Part shown: positions 12,955 to 24,404 of the stretch, piece after piece
Layout of the letters: each line of letters begins with the position of its first letter
How positions within the stretch are numbered: the stretch's first letter is position 1
Origin: Branchiostoma floridae
Taxonomy: Eukaryota > Chordata > Leptocardii > Amphioxiformes > Branchiostomatidae
Direction of reading: 5' to 3'
DNA length: 64,000 nucleotides
Assembly (NCBI RefSeq): GCF_000003815.2
Contig: NC_049986.1
Location: 2,569,685 to 2,633,684 of the forward strand
The notes under the pieces: generated by a model
Database searches by the model: none
Seen by the model: the letters and a program-made list of their open reading frames with translations, nothing else
What the model was told of the DNA's origin: nothing
Translations under genes and position numbers: made by a program

Positions 12955-13228
12955 TAATAATCATAATAATCATCTGGTGTATTTTGCCAGCCAGTAGGTA
13001 CCCAAAGTATGAGTAATGAGGCTGTTTAACGTGGTCGAGGCACCTCCTCGAGCACGGGACCCCCGTTTTACGTCCCTCCCGGAAGACGATTTCGTGGAAA
13101 ACTTCGTGAGGCTACAGCAATCCGGACGTCCTTGGTTGGTCTCCCATCCAAGCACTGTCCGGACCGTCGCGTTGCTTAACTTCCGAGATCGAGGGATCGG
13201 GTGTACCAACGCGCCACGCGGCCGTAGC
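12955..13228 (-). mobile_element. 5S-derived SINE (SINE3 type)
   Basis: The 5S-like head (13110-13228) is followed on the minus strand by about 100 bp of GC-rich body (roughly 13012-13109) and an AT-rich stretch ending in an ATT/ATTATG-type repeat at 12955-12973. Head, body and a short tandem-repeat tail match the layout of SINE3 elements, which use the internal 5S promoter and borrow a LINE reverse transcriptase. No clear target-site duplication is visible, so the copy is old. CpG-rich body bases suggest it is not extremely decayed. Confidence 0.75.
13110..13228 (-). rRNA. 5S rRNA-like sequence, 119 nt, head of a SINE
   Basis: On the minus strand a 119-nt stretch begins GCTACGGCC and ends TGCTGTAGCC, the paired ends of 5S rRNA. 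Between them are the 5S landmarks CCGATC, GATCTCGGAAGTTAAGCA (A-box region) and the C-box TGGATGGGAGACC. The length equals true 5S rRNA (119-121 nt). The part after the first stem has diverged and could not fold as normal 5S. There is no T-run terminator directly downstream. Instead a conserved-looking body follows, so this is the pol III promoter head of a 5S-derived SINE rather than a ribosomal gene. Confidence 0.8.
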
Positions 13229-14680
13229 AATGAAAGAACACAAAACAAATCAAAGCATTATTACTAGCTATTGGCTAGACCTAAAAATAAATCAATGACT
13301 ATAAAGACATAGAGCAGTGATTGATCATTTCTTATTAACCCAGATTTACCCTCCATATTTGCCTACCTGTCTTCTAAGATCCATACAATCCATAACCCTT
13401 TCAGTATCACTTGTATCTGTTGTCTGTCATGTTTCTTGCTGCAGCCTTTGTTATTACATTGGAACGACCTATTTCTGTAACAAGCCACTGTCCCATCTAA
13501 TGTTTCTGATCCTGAATGACAACAACATAATGATGTTTCTTAGCTTCTTTTGTCCTAAGTGAATTCTCGGTAAAGCTAGTAAAGTTAATTTTATGAGATT
13601 TCTCCATTAATCGATGTCTGTTATTAAAGATGATTGATCTTCGCACCAAAGTGCTGACTTTTTGTGAAAGGAAAGTTTCATTAGTGGTGAAGCAGAATTA
13701 CTGTAATGGAATAAATCTTGTATTGAAGAAATGATTGTCAGATATTGTACATCAGAATAGTAGTAAAGCCCCTCCCACGTAACTGGAGTTTAGGCTGTAT
13801 TTGTCAAATGCCAGAAGGAAGCTGACCATTGGAAATTGCACGGGACCCAACTATATTTTTCACCTGAAAATTTACCCCATCACATTGAATGAGACGGGGA
13901 AACGCATCTCCATATGATTAAGATAATACGGGTGTATAACTGAATGGTTCAATGGTACCTGAGTTATTCTAAAACGTTGATATTCTGTTATTGTCCCTGT
14001 CATCACATTCAAACTGCACTTGTCACTTAAAACATAAAAATTTGAGAGTTTTAGTTCACGTTTTCTTCCCCTGTGACCAGCCTGGCTTCCTGATTGTTGT
14101 ACCTTTATGATATTCAATTCTGATACCTACATGTATGTGGCAAAATGTCTTTCTTTTCATGAAGTCCTAATTATATCAAATGTAAAAAAACAACCTCTAG
14201 GGCAAAGTGGAAATCCTTTTGATATCCGAGAACAGTCCTACAAATGTATGTGTACCAAATGGTCCAAAGTGTAATTTTGTGGCACATGTAAATGCCACAG
14301 GCTTTTAGTGTCATGTTAAGTCGAACAATCTAGGCTAAACAGAAATGATGACATGCCAAATATGGTTATAACTAGCCGTGTGTTGTGAAAAATTCTGTCA
14401 TTTGTTATGTATGTTAAAAGTGGGAATCTTGCAACAAGCACTTGCACCATGCTATTTAATCCATGGTTAGTGGTGCAAGAGGGTCACTCCTGTGTCCATC
14501 TACCCCACCTGTCATACTTCTGCGTGGACGTTATTTGGCCACTATTGTTGCACCTCTCTTCAAGAAGATAATGGACATAGAAGGGTGCCACGTGCTGGTA
14601 GATTACTGTCGAGCGTCAGAACTACCCCACGCGATTAGCTGTTCAGCTTTTGTTGATGACCTGTGCCCTGAAGTGATGAT

Positions 14681-15000
14681 AACATGCTATAATGAGAAAA
14701 TATGGAAGAGTTAGATGTTCACAGCTATGATTATTTCTCCGCCACCCATAGAGGCGGAAATTAAAGTCCTTCTTGTCTTTACAATCTTACAGTATACATA
14801 GACAGCAATTTCATTTCAATCACATTTTTGCTAATAAGGACTAGAAAACATGCTATGATGGAAAAATATGGAAGAGTTAGATGTTCACAGCTACGATTAT
14901 TTCTCCGCCACCCATAGAGGCGGAAATTAAAGATGTTCCTGTGGACTTTACAATTTTATAGCAATTTCCTTTCAATTACATTCTTACTTTCACGGACTAC
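14681..15000 (+). repeat. Tandem duplication, 166-bp period, with CCGCC hairpins
   Basis: Two copies start at 14681 and 14847 with AACATGCTAT and share TATGGAAGAGTTAGATGTTC and ATTTCTCCGCCACCCATAGA. Each has a hairpin CCGCC-N9-GGCGG (14739-14757 and 14905-14923) in an ATTTCTCC...GGCGGAAAT context. The hairpin is better conserved than the spacer. Confidence 0.8.
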
Positions 15001-15932
15001 CTATTGCTTCTGGGCTTGGTATTGCAAACAGAATGTGTGTAATTAATGTGGTCCTTGTAGTCATCGTATGATTTTCTTTCGACATGTACAATGTATATGA
15101 TGTTTCTTACAAAAATGTTTCTTTTAATGATTGTGAATACTTTCTCTTTCAATGGTTATAGCTTTTGGGATGGTTGTATGAAACAGGTTATTGTCTTTAC
15201 AAATGGTATCTTAGTATGTAAGGCATCCTTTCAATGAATGTGAATAATTTCTGCCATGGTATTGCTTCCCGGGGTGTTACAGTTTTTTAAACAACATGTC
15301 TGTATTTCATAATGCATAGCTAGGGTCACAAAAGTTAGCCTATAGGCTCCATTGGCTGCAAGTGGAAATGTGAAAACAACCAGTTTAGTTCCATTCAATT
15401 CATCAAACAACTGAAATATAAAAATGCCATGAGGGAATGAACTAGATGTCAATGAATTTTATCAAGTGAAAAGCTTGGAGATCTTTTGTATATACATGGA
15501 TATGGGCAGTTAATAGTGATGTGTTTTCTTTGAACTTAAAAAAAAAGGTGAGATTTCAATCAATAGGTTTTATAGCACAGTGACTGCAGTCACTACATTC
15601 ATGTAGCCAACATGCGGGACTTCATAAGGTTTACAAAACTGAATATTCATTGAAAAATGCATATTAACTACATGGAGGTTCCAAAATAGAACATAGAATG
15701 TAATTTTGTTGGTGTAACAGCTAACAAAAAGTATCCATGTCCCATTCAGGAATGACATGTCAGAAATGTGATGCTATGGTTAACCTGGGTGACCAATGGG
15801 CTGCCCTGTAACTCAGGGGCAAAGGTGAGCCCAGTGTTTGACCATCTCTACAGGTGCATTGACCCCAAAATATGGTGGTCCTCCCCTTCTGCCTGAACTG
15901 AAAGGAATGCACAGGCAAAAAACAAACATTGT

Positions 15933-16297
15933 CAGGGCTCGAAATACCACCTGCATATGCAGGTTAGTGCAGGTAAAATTGGAGCTGTGCATGTATTTTT
16001 GGTGTCTACCTGCATCTAACCTGCACTGGTCCATGCACTGGGTTTTATACATAAATGTCATATGATGTAGGTGTATGTGGATTGTTATTAGCTGCATTGA
16101 CTGTTACCACCTATAATTAGTGAAAAGTATAGAAGAAAAAAAACCAATGGTTCCTGAACAATTTTAGTATGATCCATACTTCATAAATTCAGTGTGGTGC
16201 AGGTAAAATTGATCTAGTGCAGGTAATTTTCAGTGTTACCTGCATGCAGTGTTACCTGCACGAGTGCAGATATGCAGAAAAAAGTATTTTGAGCCTG
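15933..16297 (+). mobile_element. TIR element with 5-bp TSD, copy 2
   Basis: The left end is CAGGGCTCGAAATACC and the right end is AGTATTTTGAGCCTG. The flanks are ATTGT (15928-15932) and ATTGT (16298-16302). Subterminal GTGCAGGTA repeats occur in both directions. It is the same family as 7001-7348, but with a short deletion near 16062 and an extra GCAGTGTTACCTGCA block near 16245. It is non-coding and presumably mobilised in trans by a hAT transposase. Confidence 0.85.
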
Positions 16298-16699
16298 ATT
16301 GTCATTTGGTTTCATAAGACACAAATAGGAGGTGATAATGAGAAATTACCAGCCAACGCCTGGCCACATGACCATTGTATAACTGACCTTTGCTTAGTGG
16401 TCACTCTCATGTTTGCATATTAAAGGTGCGCTCAGTAATCCAGTTTTAGCCAGTCACTTCAAGACCTGTTCTATTTGCATGACATTTATAGCCTGAGTTG
16501 TTTCTGTAAGGGTGGATTGAAAGAAAATAAGAAGTTAGATGTAGACAGAGAAATTAATTGGTGACGTGGGAAGCTACAGAAATACAATATTGCTTCAAAA
16601 TCGTTCAAATCAAATATTTCATGGTTGCTTCTATTTTGAAATTATTTTTCGTCCCCTGGATTTTGATTGGAAATCCTGTTGAAGGTGCGACGATTCCAA

Positions 16700-16895
16700 G
16701 GGGGTCCGGAGTATGCCCCCACGGGAAAATTTTGACATCTGAAATGCAATTTCTTCAGTTTTGAGGGGCATATTTGAAGGTAGACCCAAATTGGTTTAAT
16801 TGATATCTTTCATCATCATAATCTTTACATGCTGATTTTTGTCCGTCATAGAGGACGGAATGGGCAAAATTTTTTCTCCGTCCCCAACAGCAAAA
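16700..16895 (+). repeat. Dispersed repeat with GGGGGTCCGGAGTATGCCCC motif, copy 2
   Basis: The modules match 2895-3085 in the opposite orientation: GGGGGTCCGGAGTATGCCCC, GGGAAAATTTTGA, GTCCGTCATAGAGGACGGA and CTCCGTCCCC. In both places a Harbinger-type GGCCACACC end lies close by (3109 and 16934). Confidence 0.55.
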
Positions 16896-16933
16896 TTCTG
16901 TCAAAGGATGGCTGGATGAACCTAGGAACCTTA

Positions 16934-17302
16934 GGCCACACCGATTTAATTTCTTGGTTCACGGATTCGCTCGCTCCTATTTTTTGGGAAAAAAAATAAA
17001 AATAAAAATGACCACTCAGCAAATTTTCACCATTAATGAAACCATTCACCAACTTTCTGGTGTAGCAAATTGGCCTTTATATTATAAGCTCCTTAAAGTG
17101 TGGGTACAGGTGCTGTTACTGTACAAAAATAGTGTCTGTGTACTTTTTTCAAGCTGAAAACTTTTTTCCTTTATGTTTTGGATTAGCCGTTACCTTTACC
17201 CCAACGGCCCAACCATTTTACAATTTTTATTTTTATTTCGCCCTCTCGCCCCATATTTTTTATGAAAAAATCCGTGAACCAAGAAATTAAATTGGTGTGG
17301 CC
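16934..17302. mobile_element. Harbinger-type MITE with TTA duplication
   Basis: Both ends carry a 34-bp terminal inverted repeat starting GGCCACACC and containing TTCTTGGTTCACGGATT, with a single mismatch. TTA flanks both sides (16931-16933 and 17303-17305). A 3-bp TTA/TAA target is typical of the PIF/Harbinger superfamily. The interior is AT-rich with A-runs and has no frame of note. The high TIR identity suggests fairly recent insertion. Confidence 0.85.
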
Positions 17303-17305
17303 TTA

Positions 17306-19612
17306 CTGTTAGGTAATGAAAAATTGGCTTTGTCTTCAGTTTGAGGTCGGCCACTTAGCCTGACATGTACTTTACGTGTTGGTAACATCATCGTTAGAAA
17401 AGGTATGTTGAAGGGTGCTCAGTCAGACCACCTATGTGTGGCCTGAGTAGTGAGTGGAGAGGATCTGGACAGTTCTCCACTGGAACAGATAATGGCCACC
17501 ACTGATGGATGACTACAGTCATCATGGGTTACTTCTTAGTTTGTGCAGGACTAATGGTCACCTGTGTCCACTAATGGAACAGAACTGAGGATGGTCAGAC
17601 AAATTGAGTAGTGGTCAGTCAAAGTTGAGCTCAAAAACAAAACCATCAACCACAGTTAACCGTACATCTTTTAGTTACAACTTAAAGGAGTTCAAGTGGC
17701 AATAGTGGCAGAGTGTCCAAGGCCATTGATAATGGATATGAATGTAAGTGCTCTTGAAACTGCAAAGAAGAAGTCGAGCAGTCCATCGTAATGTGAAAGT
17801 CAAAGAACATGAAACACTGCTTGTTGTAGTGGAAATATGCCACGACTTTGTCATTTTCTGGCCTGCCTCTGAAATAAAGATTTTAGAAAAATGGGTCTAT
17901 GCTGGCCAAAATCAAATGTTTTTTGGCTTTGAGTTCAAAGTTTTTACTGAAATGTATACAACTTTAGATGTACATGTATACACCTTTAGATATTACTTAG
18001 TTTGTAGGTAAATGGCAAAGATTAAGTGATACATGTATAAGAGTAAACAGCTTGTGAACATGCAGTGTGTTGTCTGATGGTTAACAGTAATCAAGCCAGG
18101 TTGTTCCTCACTCATGCCAAAGCTGGGCACTTGAGCCAATAGTACAGAAAATTGCAGGTTTTATGGGGAGGCATTCCCAGGAGAAAACAGCATCCAATGT
18201 CCCTAATTTTAGATCACAAAGGGGTCAGCTGCTCCTCTCTGGATGGACTCAGCCTTGGGGGCTTGAGCCATTGTCCGGAGGAAGGGCATCTCCTTTGTTC
18301 AGGACGACATGGCTGTCCGTGGTCCGCTCGGTTGTCAGATCGATGATGAACGACCGTTTTGAGGCCCTGTACTTTATGTCGTCCATATTCATAAGCGTAC
18401 ACTTACATAGGTTTGGAAAAAATGGACCCGACAGGTAGTCCTTACATGATGGTGATATGAGGAAAACAGCGGCGGAAGCGTTTGTTATTAAAGAGGACTT
18501 TGTTAGACTGTACATTGTTATCCGTATCATAACAATGATGTCCAGTGAAGAAGACATGCTGTTACAGAGAACCCAGATTCTTTGATTACCAAGCTATGTT
18601 GCTCGGGGCTAGTGTAATGAAGCAACCAATCCAGGGGTACTTTAGAAAGAGTGAAATGCCCTAGGGCATTTTGGGATTGAGTTTGAAAAGCAGCAATTGT
18701 TTGTACTGTTGAGATGGTTCCTCAGCAGTCGACCAGTACAAAATGTATTTTTATATTGCATGCAAATCTTGATCCTTACCTACATGTATGCAACTTAACG
18801 TCTGATTGTACTCATCAGTAAAATTCCTTTCCTTCAACTGTCTAATGACATTTTCCAGTGTTTGTGGTGTCTTCTACTCCAAAATAGATGTCAAAAGCTT
18901 CAGTGAATCATTTGTAAAATGTATCTAATGCATCCCCCTCTGTCATCCAAAAAAAATTGTCGTGTTCGTTCCCGCTAGTTTAGAGGGAAAGAACTGTGTT
19001 GTACTTGTAGGTAAGGGTAGAGAAGAGATGTAACAATGGGATAGCCCCCTCTTGCGGTTACCAGGGTTTTTATGTGTGCTGCTCGTTGTGCTGGGAGCAG
19101 TTGCTTTGTTTGAAGCCCACTGGTTGATGAGGTGGAACTTGTCTTTCAGGTCAGCTCAGGGTGAGTGACACACTGTGTTTTGGTGTAGAATCATAGTGAA
19201 TTCTGCAAACCTTATTCTGCTCTTTTCCTTTCTTGTTGACTCTAACTGGTACAAAGTTTATAATAGAGAAGGTCAAGGTAGCTGGCTGGTGTAGTTGATT
19301 TTGAGGAAGTGTTATTGTTAAAGTAGTTTGTTTCTTTGTTGTTCCAGTCACATGGTTCCTTGTCTCTAGAAAGCAAAAAAACAGAACTAGTGATTCTACA
19401 TGCTGACTGACTCTGCAAAGCTTAAGTGGATAATGCTAAGTATAGAATACTGTTTACCATTACTCTTGTTTTACTTTCAGAGATGTTTTCTTTCAGATGA
19501 TAGTGTGACACTATATATCTAACTGTAGGAAACAAAGAAACTTGTTTGTGATTCTGAACTCAACTGCCGTTCATCATTCATCTTTTCCACTGAAGTCCAG
19601 TTCAAACCCCGT
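17306..19612. other. Mostly featureless stretch
   Basis: I see no supported gene apart from the weak minus-strand segment at 18252-18395. Sequences at 17410-17600 (GGTCAC, GGCCAC and TGTGTGGCC words) look like diffuse repeat remnants. Confidence 0.5.
18252..18395 (-). CDS. Possible small coding exon or coding remnant, minus strand
   Basis: Read on the minus strand, about 47 codons from an internal Met (MNMDDIKYRASKRSF...) to a stop show biased codon choice (GAC, ATC, CGG, ACC, GTC, AGC) and raised GC against an AT-rich background. The peptide is polar, with a basic KYRASKRSF stretch and a tail DNGSSPQG. No convincing acceptor is seen just upstream on that strand, and no homologous domain is recognised. 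It may be a terminal exon of a minus-strand gene, a decayed retrocopy, or chance in a CpG-richer patch. Read through from further upstream, the same frame spans about 102 codons, to 18557. Confidence 0.25.
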
Positions 19613-20000
19613 CCATTGTAGTGGTATGCAAGCAAAGCCGTAGGTCCATGACCTCCCGCTTTGGCCTAGAAATGCCGATCGCTAGGCGGAGCTTTTGTCC
19701 CAGTGAATGTTCCATAAACTGGACGTTGCAGCAAAGTCCTAAAAGTGGAACACAAAATAGAACATAGAAAGCTGCACTGTCTGAAAAAACTTAATTGTGA
19801 GTTCTCAATGTGGAGTTCAAGTAATCTGTTCATTTGGTGTTCTAGTAGTGTTTTGATGAATGCCATTGATGGTAAGAAAAACTGGACCTTTAGTCACACA
19901 GTGCGGCAAAGTGTAAACATCAGACCCCATTGTATGTCACTGCCCATGTGCTCCTGTGCTTGGTCTAGAAATGCAGGACGCTAGGCGGAGCTTTTGTCCC
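19613..20000 (+). repeat. Duplicated segment ending CTAGGCGGAGCTTTTGTCCC
   Basis: CTAGGCGGAGCTTTTGTCCC ends both copies (19682-19701 and 19981-20000). CCATTGTA and CTAGAAATGC also recur upstream in the same order. The copies differ by about 15 bp in internal length. Confidence 0.7.
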
Positions 20001-20659
20001 TTGGATATGGCAGTTGGATATGGCTCTATACAATTGGTCTCCATCTGAAGAAGACTTTAAACTAAAGACTTTAAAGTTTTACTATTTCAGAAGATCTGTT
20101 TATGTTTAAATGGACAATCTGAGAGCTTCAAGCTTTTTGTTGAGGGATAATTTTAGTAAGAAAACTTGAATTTCCTTTCAGCAAAAGAAATGGGATATTT
20201 TGATACCCTTTCAATACTTCTATATCAGTTATTGATTTCCATAGTTTATGCAAGTCATTTGCACAAAGATTTATTGATTCGTTAAAATATTTTCAAAATC
20301 AATGAGTAGAAATCTGAAGACTTTATTACCACTGCAGGTAAAGGTTAAGCATGTCTCAAAACTCCCCACAATTAGGAAATGTATCCATGTTTTGCAAACA
20401 ATTTTATGCATAATTAAAAAATGCCATGCTTTGACATAAAAGATACAAACATGTTTTGCTTTTAAAACATTTGCTAATCTCAGTTATTATATATGATAGT
20501 CATTTTGTAGATCTATTTTTTAAAATTGACTTCAGGACCTTTTTTGTGTTATGGTATTGTCTTCATGAAAATAAGAATCTAGAAAATGACACAATAACAA
20601 AATTATCATGATTTGCTTCAGCAATAGCATTTATAGGGACCAAAATCAGCCATTGACTA

Positions 20660-20872
20660 ACGCTAGTTCGCCTTTATCCGCGCGTGACCTTTATCCGTTG
20701 TTTGTTTTTTAACATGGTATTTTAGGAATCTCAAGTTGGCAGACTGTTGTTTCAAATTGTAATATTTTCAAATCATGCAGTTTGAAACTGTCGTCCGTCG
20801 ACCTGATCACTAAATACCCTGTCTTTAAACCAATGGATATAGGTTACCCCACGGATAATGGTGAACTAGCGT
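20660..20872. mobile_element. Palindromic MITE with TA duplication, copy 1
   Basis: The ends are ACGCTAGTTCGCCTTTATCC and, inverted, ACGCTAGTTCACCATTATCC, with TA on each side (20658-20659, 20873-20874). Almost the whole 213 bp is an imperfect palindrome centred near 20775 (GTTTCAAATTG on the left against CAGTTTGAAAC on the right). It could fold into a long hairpin if transcribed. The same family occurs at 43851. Confidence 0.85.
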
Positions 20873-20874
20873 TA

Positions 20875-23800
20875 TATGTTAAGTTATCAAAACCAATGTG
20901 TAAGGGAATACCACATTAAAAAAATACGAAGCGGAAAACCACTGACAGGCTAGGACATCATCATTATCATAGTTTTATACTTCTATCTTTATACTACTAG
21001 TCTTTATACTCCTATCACCTGTCTCTTCCTGTTTTCCAAGATGTCTTCCTGATTTCCAAGAAGATGTTCCCTATTCGTCCAGTTAATTATGAGCTGAAGC
21101 AGAAGCCCTAGTATTTTTTGTCCTAGAAAATGTCCGCTTCAAACAATGCATCCTCAGCTCAGCATGTTGTAATAAAAGAGGTTATATTGCTAACGTTTAT
21201 TAATACTTATGTTCCAAGAATCTCCGCAGGCTTCTAGTTAAGCCTTTTCTTTAGCCTAATAAAGTATTCACGGTTCTTCTCTATTCCCTTTGGACCGGAG
21301 ACGGTCATGTACTTGTGCGCCAGAACAGACTCTTTGGACACAGTTTTTTTTTCTATCCTGGTGTTTTTACTGTTTTCAGATGTACAGTGTTTCAAAATTA
21401 ATTGCATGGACATAGGGGAAACAGCTATGATGTGTCAGAAATTTTAGGAAATGTTTTTAACTTCAATTCGGTGTGAGTGTGTGTGGGAAGTATAAATCAG
21501 CTGGTATATGGAAGGTAGCTGAAGAAACCGTTCTATTTTACCTCTGAAAGATGTTTCAATTTTAGCCCCTGTGGCACGAGGAATGGAGTTTGCCATGGAA
21601 GGGAGTTTCGCCCGTCCCCGTGAACCAGCGCTAATTTAACCAGTATATTGTGAAATTTTTTTTTCCTATATTCTATATTCTACCAACCTGATGAAATAAT
21701 TTGTGGATGGTTCAGTTTGGTTTGAATCACTGAAGTGGAGATTTGTAAGCTTGGGTCAAGATGACAGGGTTTCGGCAAGACAGTGGTGTGGCTCTGGCTC
21801 TGGCTCTACTCCCTTTAGCTTTAAGTTTCGGTAGGTTTGCTGAATGTTTCCATGTAAAGCCAAACTATAGTGGCCACGTAAGGGACTGGAGACATGTGGT
21901 CACTATAGACAGGTTGCCACTGTAGAGAAAATGCTGATCAATGGACTACAAGCAATATGTTTTGCATGATTTCAGTACCCACTTACCTTTCTCATCAAGT
22001 AACATTGTCTCGATCGTCTCAAAATTCAACTGACCCTGCCAAAGGCAAAATCTACCGAAAATGATGGATATTGCCATGCGCAATGTTGGTAAATTTGCCG
22101 ACAAAGACTTTCGCTGTAACGTTCAAGGCACGCGTACTTTCTGCTACCGCCCAAATGTACCTGTGCGAGAACTCCAAATCCTCGCAAATTACCATTTTAA
22201 ACCGGACGCAGGGTGACATACGGCCGCTGTATGGCTGCAATATGCAGAGTTTCTGTATCTATGGGACTGGAAATCGTGTGACCATGGCCGCATTGGAGAG
22301 GTGGCCTCTATAGACTGAGAGGTCAATGGGAAAAATCAAAAGGACTGACAAAAAGTGACTGCAATGGCCAGGTGGTTGCTATGCAAAGGTGGCTGCTAAT
22401 ACAAGTTTGACTGTGGCAGCAATGATAATGATATAGCCCGAAAATGATGTTGATCTTGATGTAGCAGTTGTAGCTTTCTTAAAATGGATGGACTCCACTT
22501 AAGCAAGTAAGCAAGTAAAATGGATGACCCCATATCATAAATAAAACTACATGTGAAACTATAACCCCAACCATGTGTTAATTGTGAATCAGGACGGCAT
22601 TTGGATTCATTGGATTGCTACTCACTAGACCATTGCTAGCCGCCTGGTGTCCCAGATAAGTTGTTGCACATGATTGGTGGTGTTCAACTCCTGTAGACCT
22701 GCTGGGGTCACCAGTATGTACATCACCTTCCTCTCAGCCCAGAAGGTTCTCATTACCAAATGTGGGCCATACATGCATCATCCTTTACCACTTCTGAGAT
22801 TGCCTCCATGGTAAGCACAGGATCACACCAGCTAGCATGGGTCCCATCTAGGGCTGAGTACACAGGTACAGAAAATTCAGGTCCATGTACAGTCCAGGAC
22901 CAGAGGATCAGGTCCAGACCTGGACCTGAACCTGGACCTAATTATTGTAAATGGGCGATGTACAAAGCAATGGTCCATTTTGCTACAAAGGATTCTGTTT
23001 GGTGGAGTATCCGACGTCCAATTTTCGAATAGGTCCAACATCAGGTCCACTGATTTTTTTCAGGTCCATTTTTTAGTTTACTGGGGCTGCTATAAGCACA
23101 CAGGCCAGCAACAAACTGGATTTCCATGACTTGAGTTTGAATTCAAGTAAATTCAGGTAAATTGTTGCATACAGGGCCGTTTACGTTATGGGGAACATTT
23201 TCTTGCTTTTGAGATTAAAGAAGTTCTGTTCTCACTTAGTCATTACTCAAACCAAGTGTTTTGGTTGGTTCCAAGTGTACTTGAACTCAGATATGTTTGC
23301 CACACTGAAAAAAAAGCAAAGAAACTGGCCCCATAACATGTCAGAGCTTTTGAAAAATGTCTGTGGCTCTTGCCTCTTCCTCAGTTTTTAATCACCAGTT
23401 CAAGTGGAGTATGGTAGAATGAATGGTTGGCTTTCACTAAGCTAGCTATGTGTGGAGAAGTATTACTTTAGGCAGATGTTACATAACTGAACAAAGTTAC
23501 TCATTATGTAACAGTTACTTCAGTTTGAGTTGAGAATTTCCTCAGTGACCTGTTAAAGCATGGCAACCTCTGGAGCAAGGATCCATCGTCGTTTCATCCT
23601 GACAAAGAAAAATTGCTTCCATGTAGGACAAGAATGGACGGTAAGATTGCACCTGACAGTTGTAACCCTTCGCTGGATGGCCAAATTGGTAGGAAGTATG
23701 CTCGGAAGAGGGCTGGGAGTTTGGATGGATGGGAAACCTAATGCAACATAAGTATCAAAGCTGCCAGGGTTTGATATAGACTTTGGTATAATTGGAACTG

Positions 23801-24402
23801 CTGATATTGACAAATAGATAGTCCTCAAAGGGAAGAGTGACCCTTTTCTCTGTGTGTATGGGTATCAATTTTCTTCATAATTGAGTGTTTTGTTACTTTT
23901 CTTTGCCGGGGGAAGTCTTTCCTTTGGTCAGTGTAATGAGTCCAACCGAACGTCAGTAGTTCTTAAGCTAATTAATGTTTCCCTGTACTGCACGCTCAGA
24001 TATTGATTTGTTGCATCATGGATTATTGTAATGAGGATTCATTAGTAAATTATGAATTATTTTAAATTGTGTAATTGCTTAAGAAGCATTTTATGGTTAT
24101 GTGATACAAGACATGGACCATTGACTAAAATCAATAATTTATAGCAATAAAGGTGTGAAGTAGTACAGTGTACATATTATGTGGAATATCTACCCTGCTA
24201 TCAATATCATGCTAAAGTGATCCACTCTCCACCAAGACAAGTCAGTAATAATGGTAAGGAAGTCATTGATTTATCAGTGTAGGCAATAAGATTTGTGTGG
24301 CACCAGTAGATCTGCACTGTCAGTTCCGATCAACAGAAACACGTCACCAGAAATGCCAATAGCCTTCTCCATACTGATGTTGTCAATACAGATTCTGGTG
24401 GG
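20875..24402. other. Gene-free stretch with repeat remnants
   Basis: 22850-23080 is rich in AGGTCC/GGACCT words and starts near TAGGGCTGAGTAC, a partial relative of the hAT-like element at 34.2 kb. 21860-22400 holds GTGGTCACTATAGAC and TGGCC words of another diffuse repeat. No exon is supported. Confidence 0.5.
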
Positions 24403-24404
24403 TA

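Noticed and set aside
13016-13267. Frames through the 5S-like region on both strands
   Set aside because: They are translations of the SINE, not protein genes.
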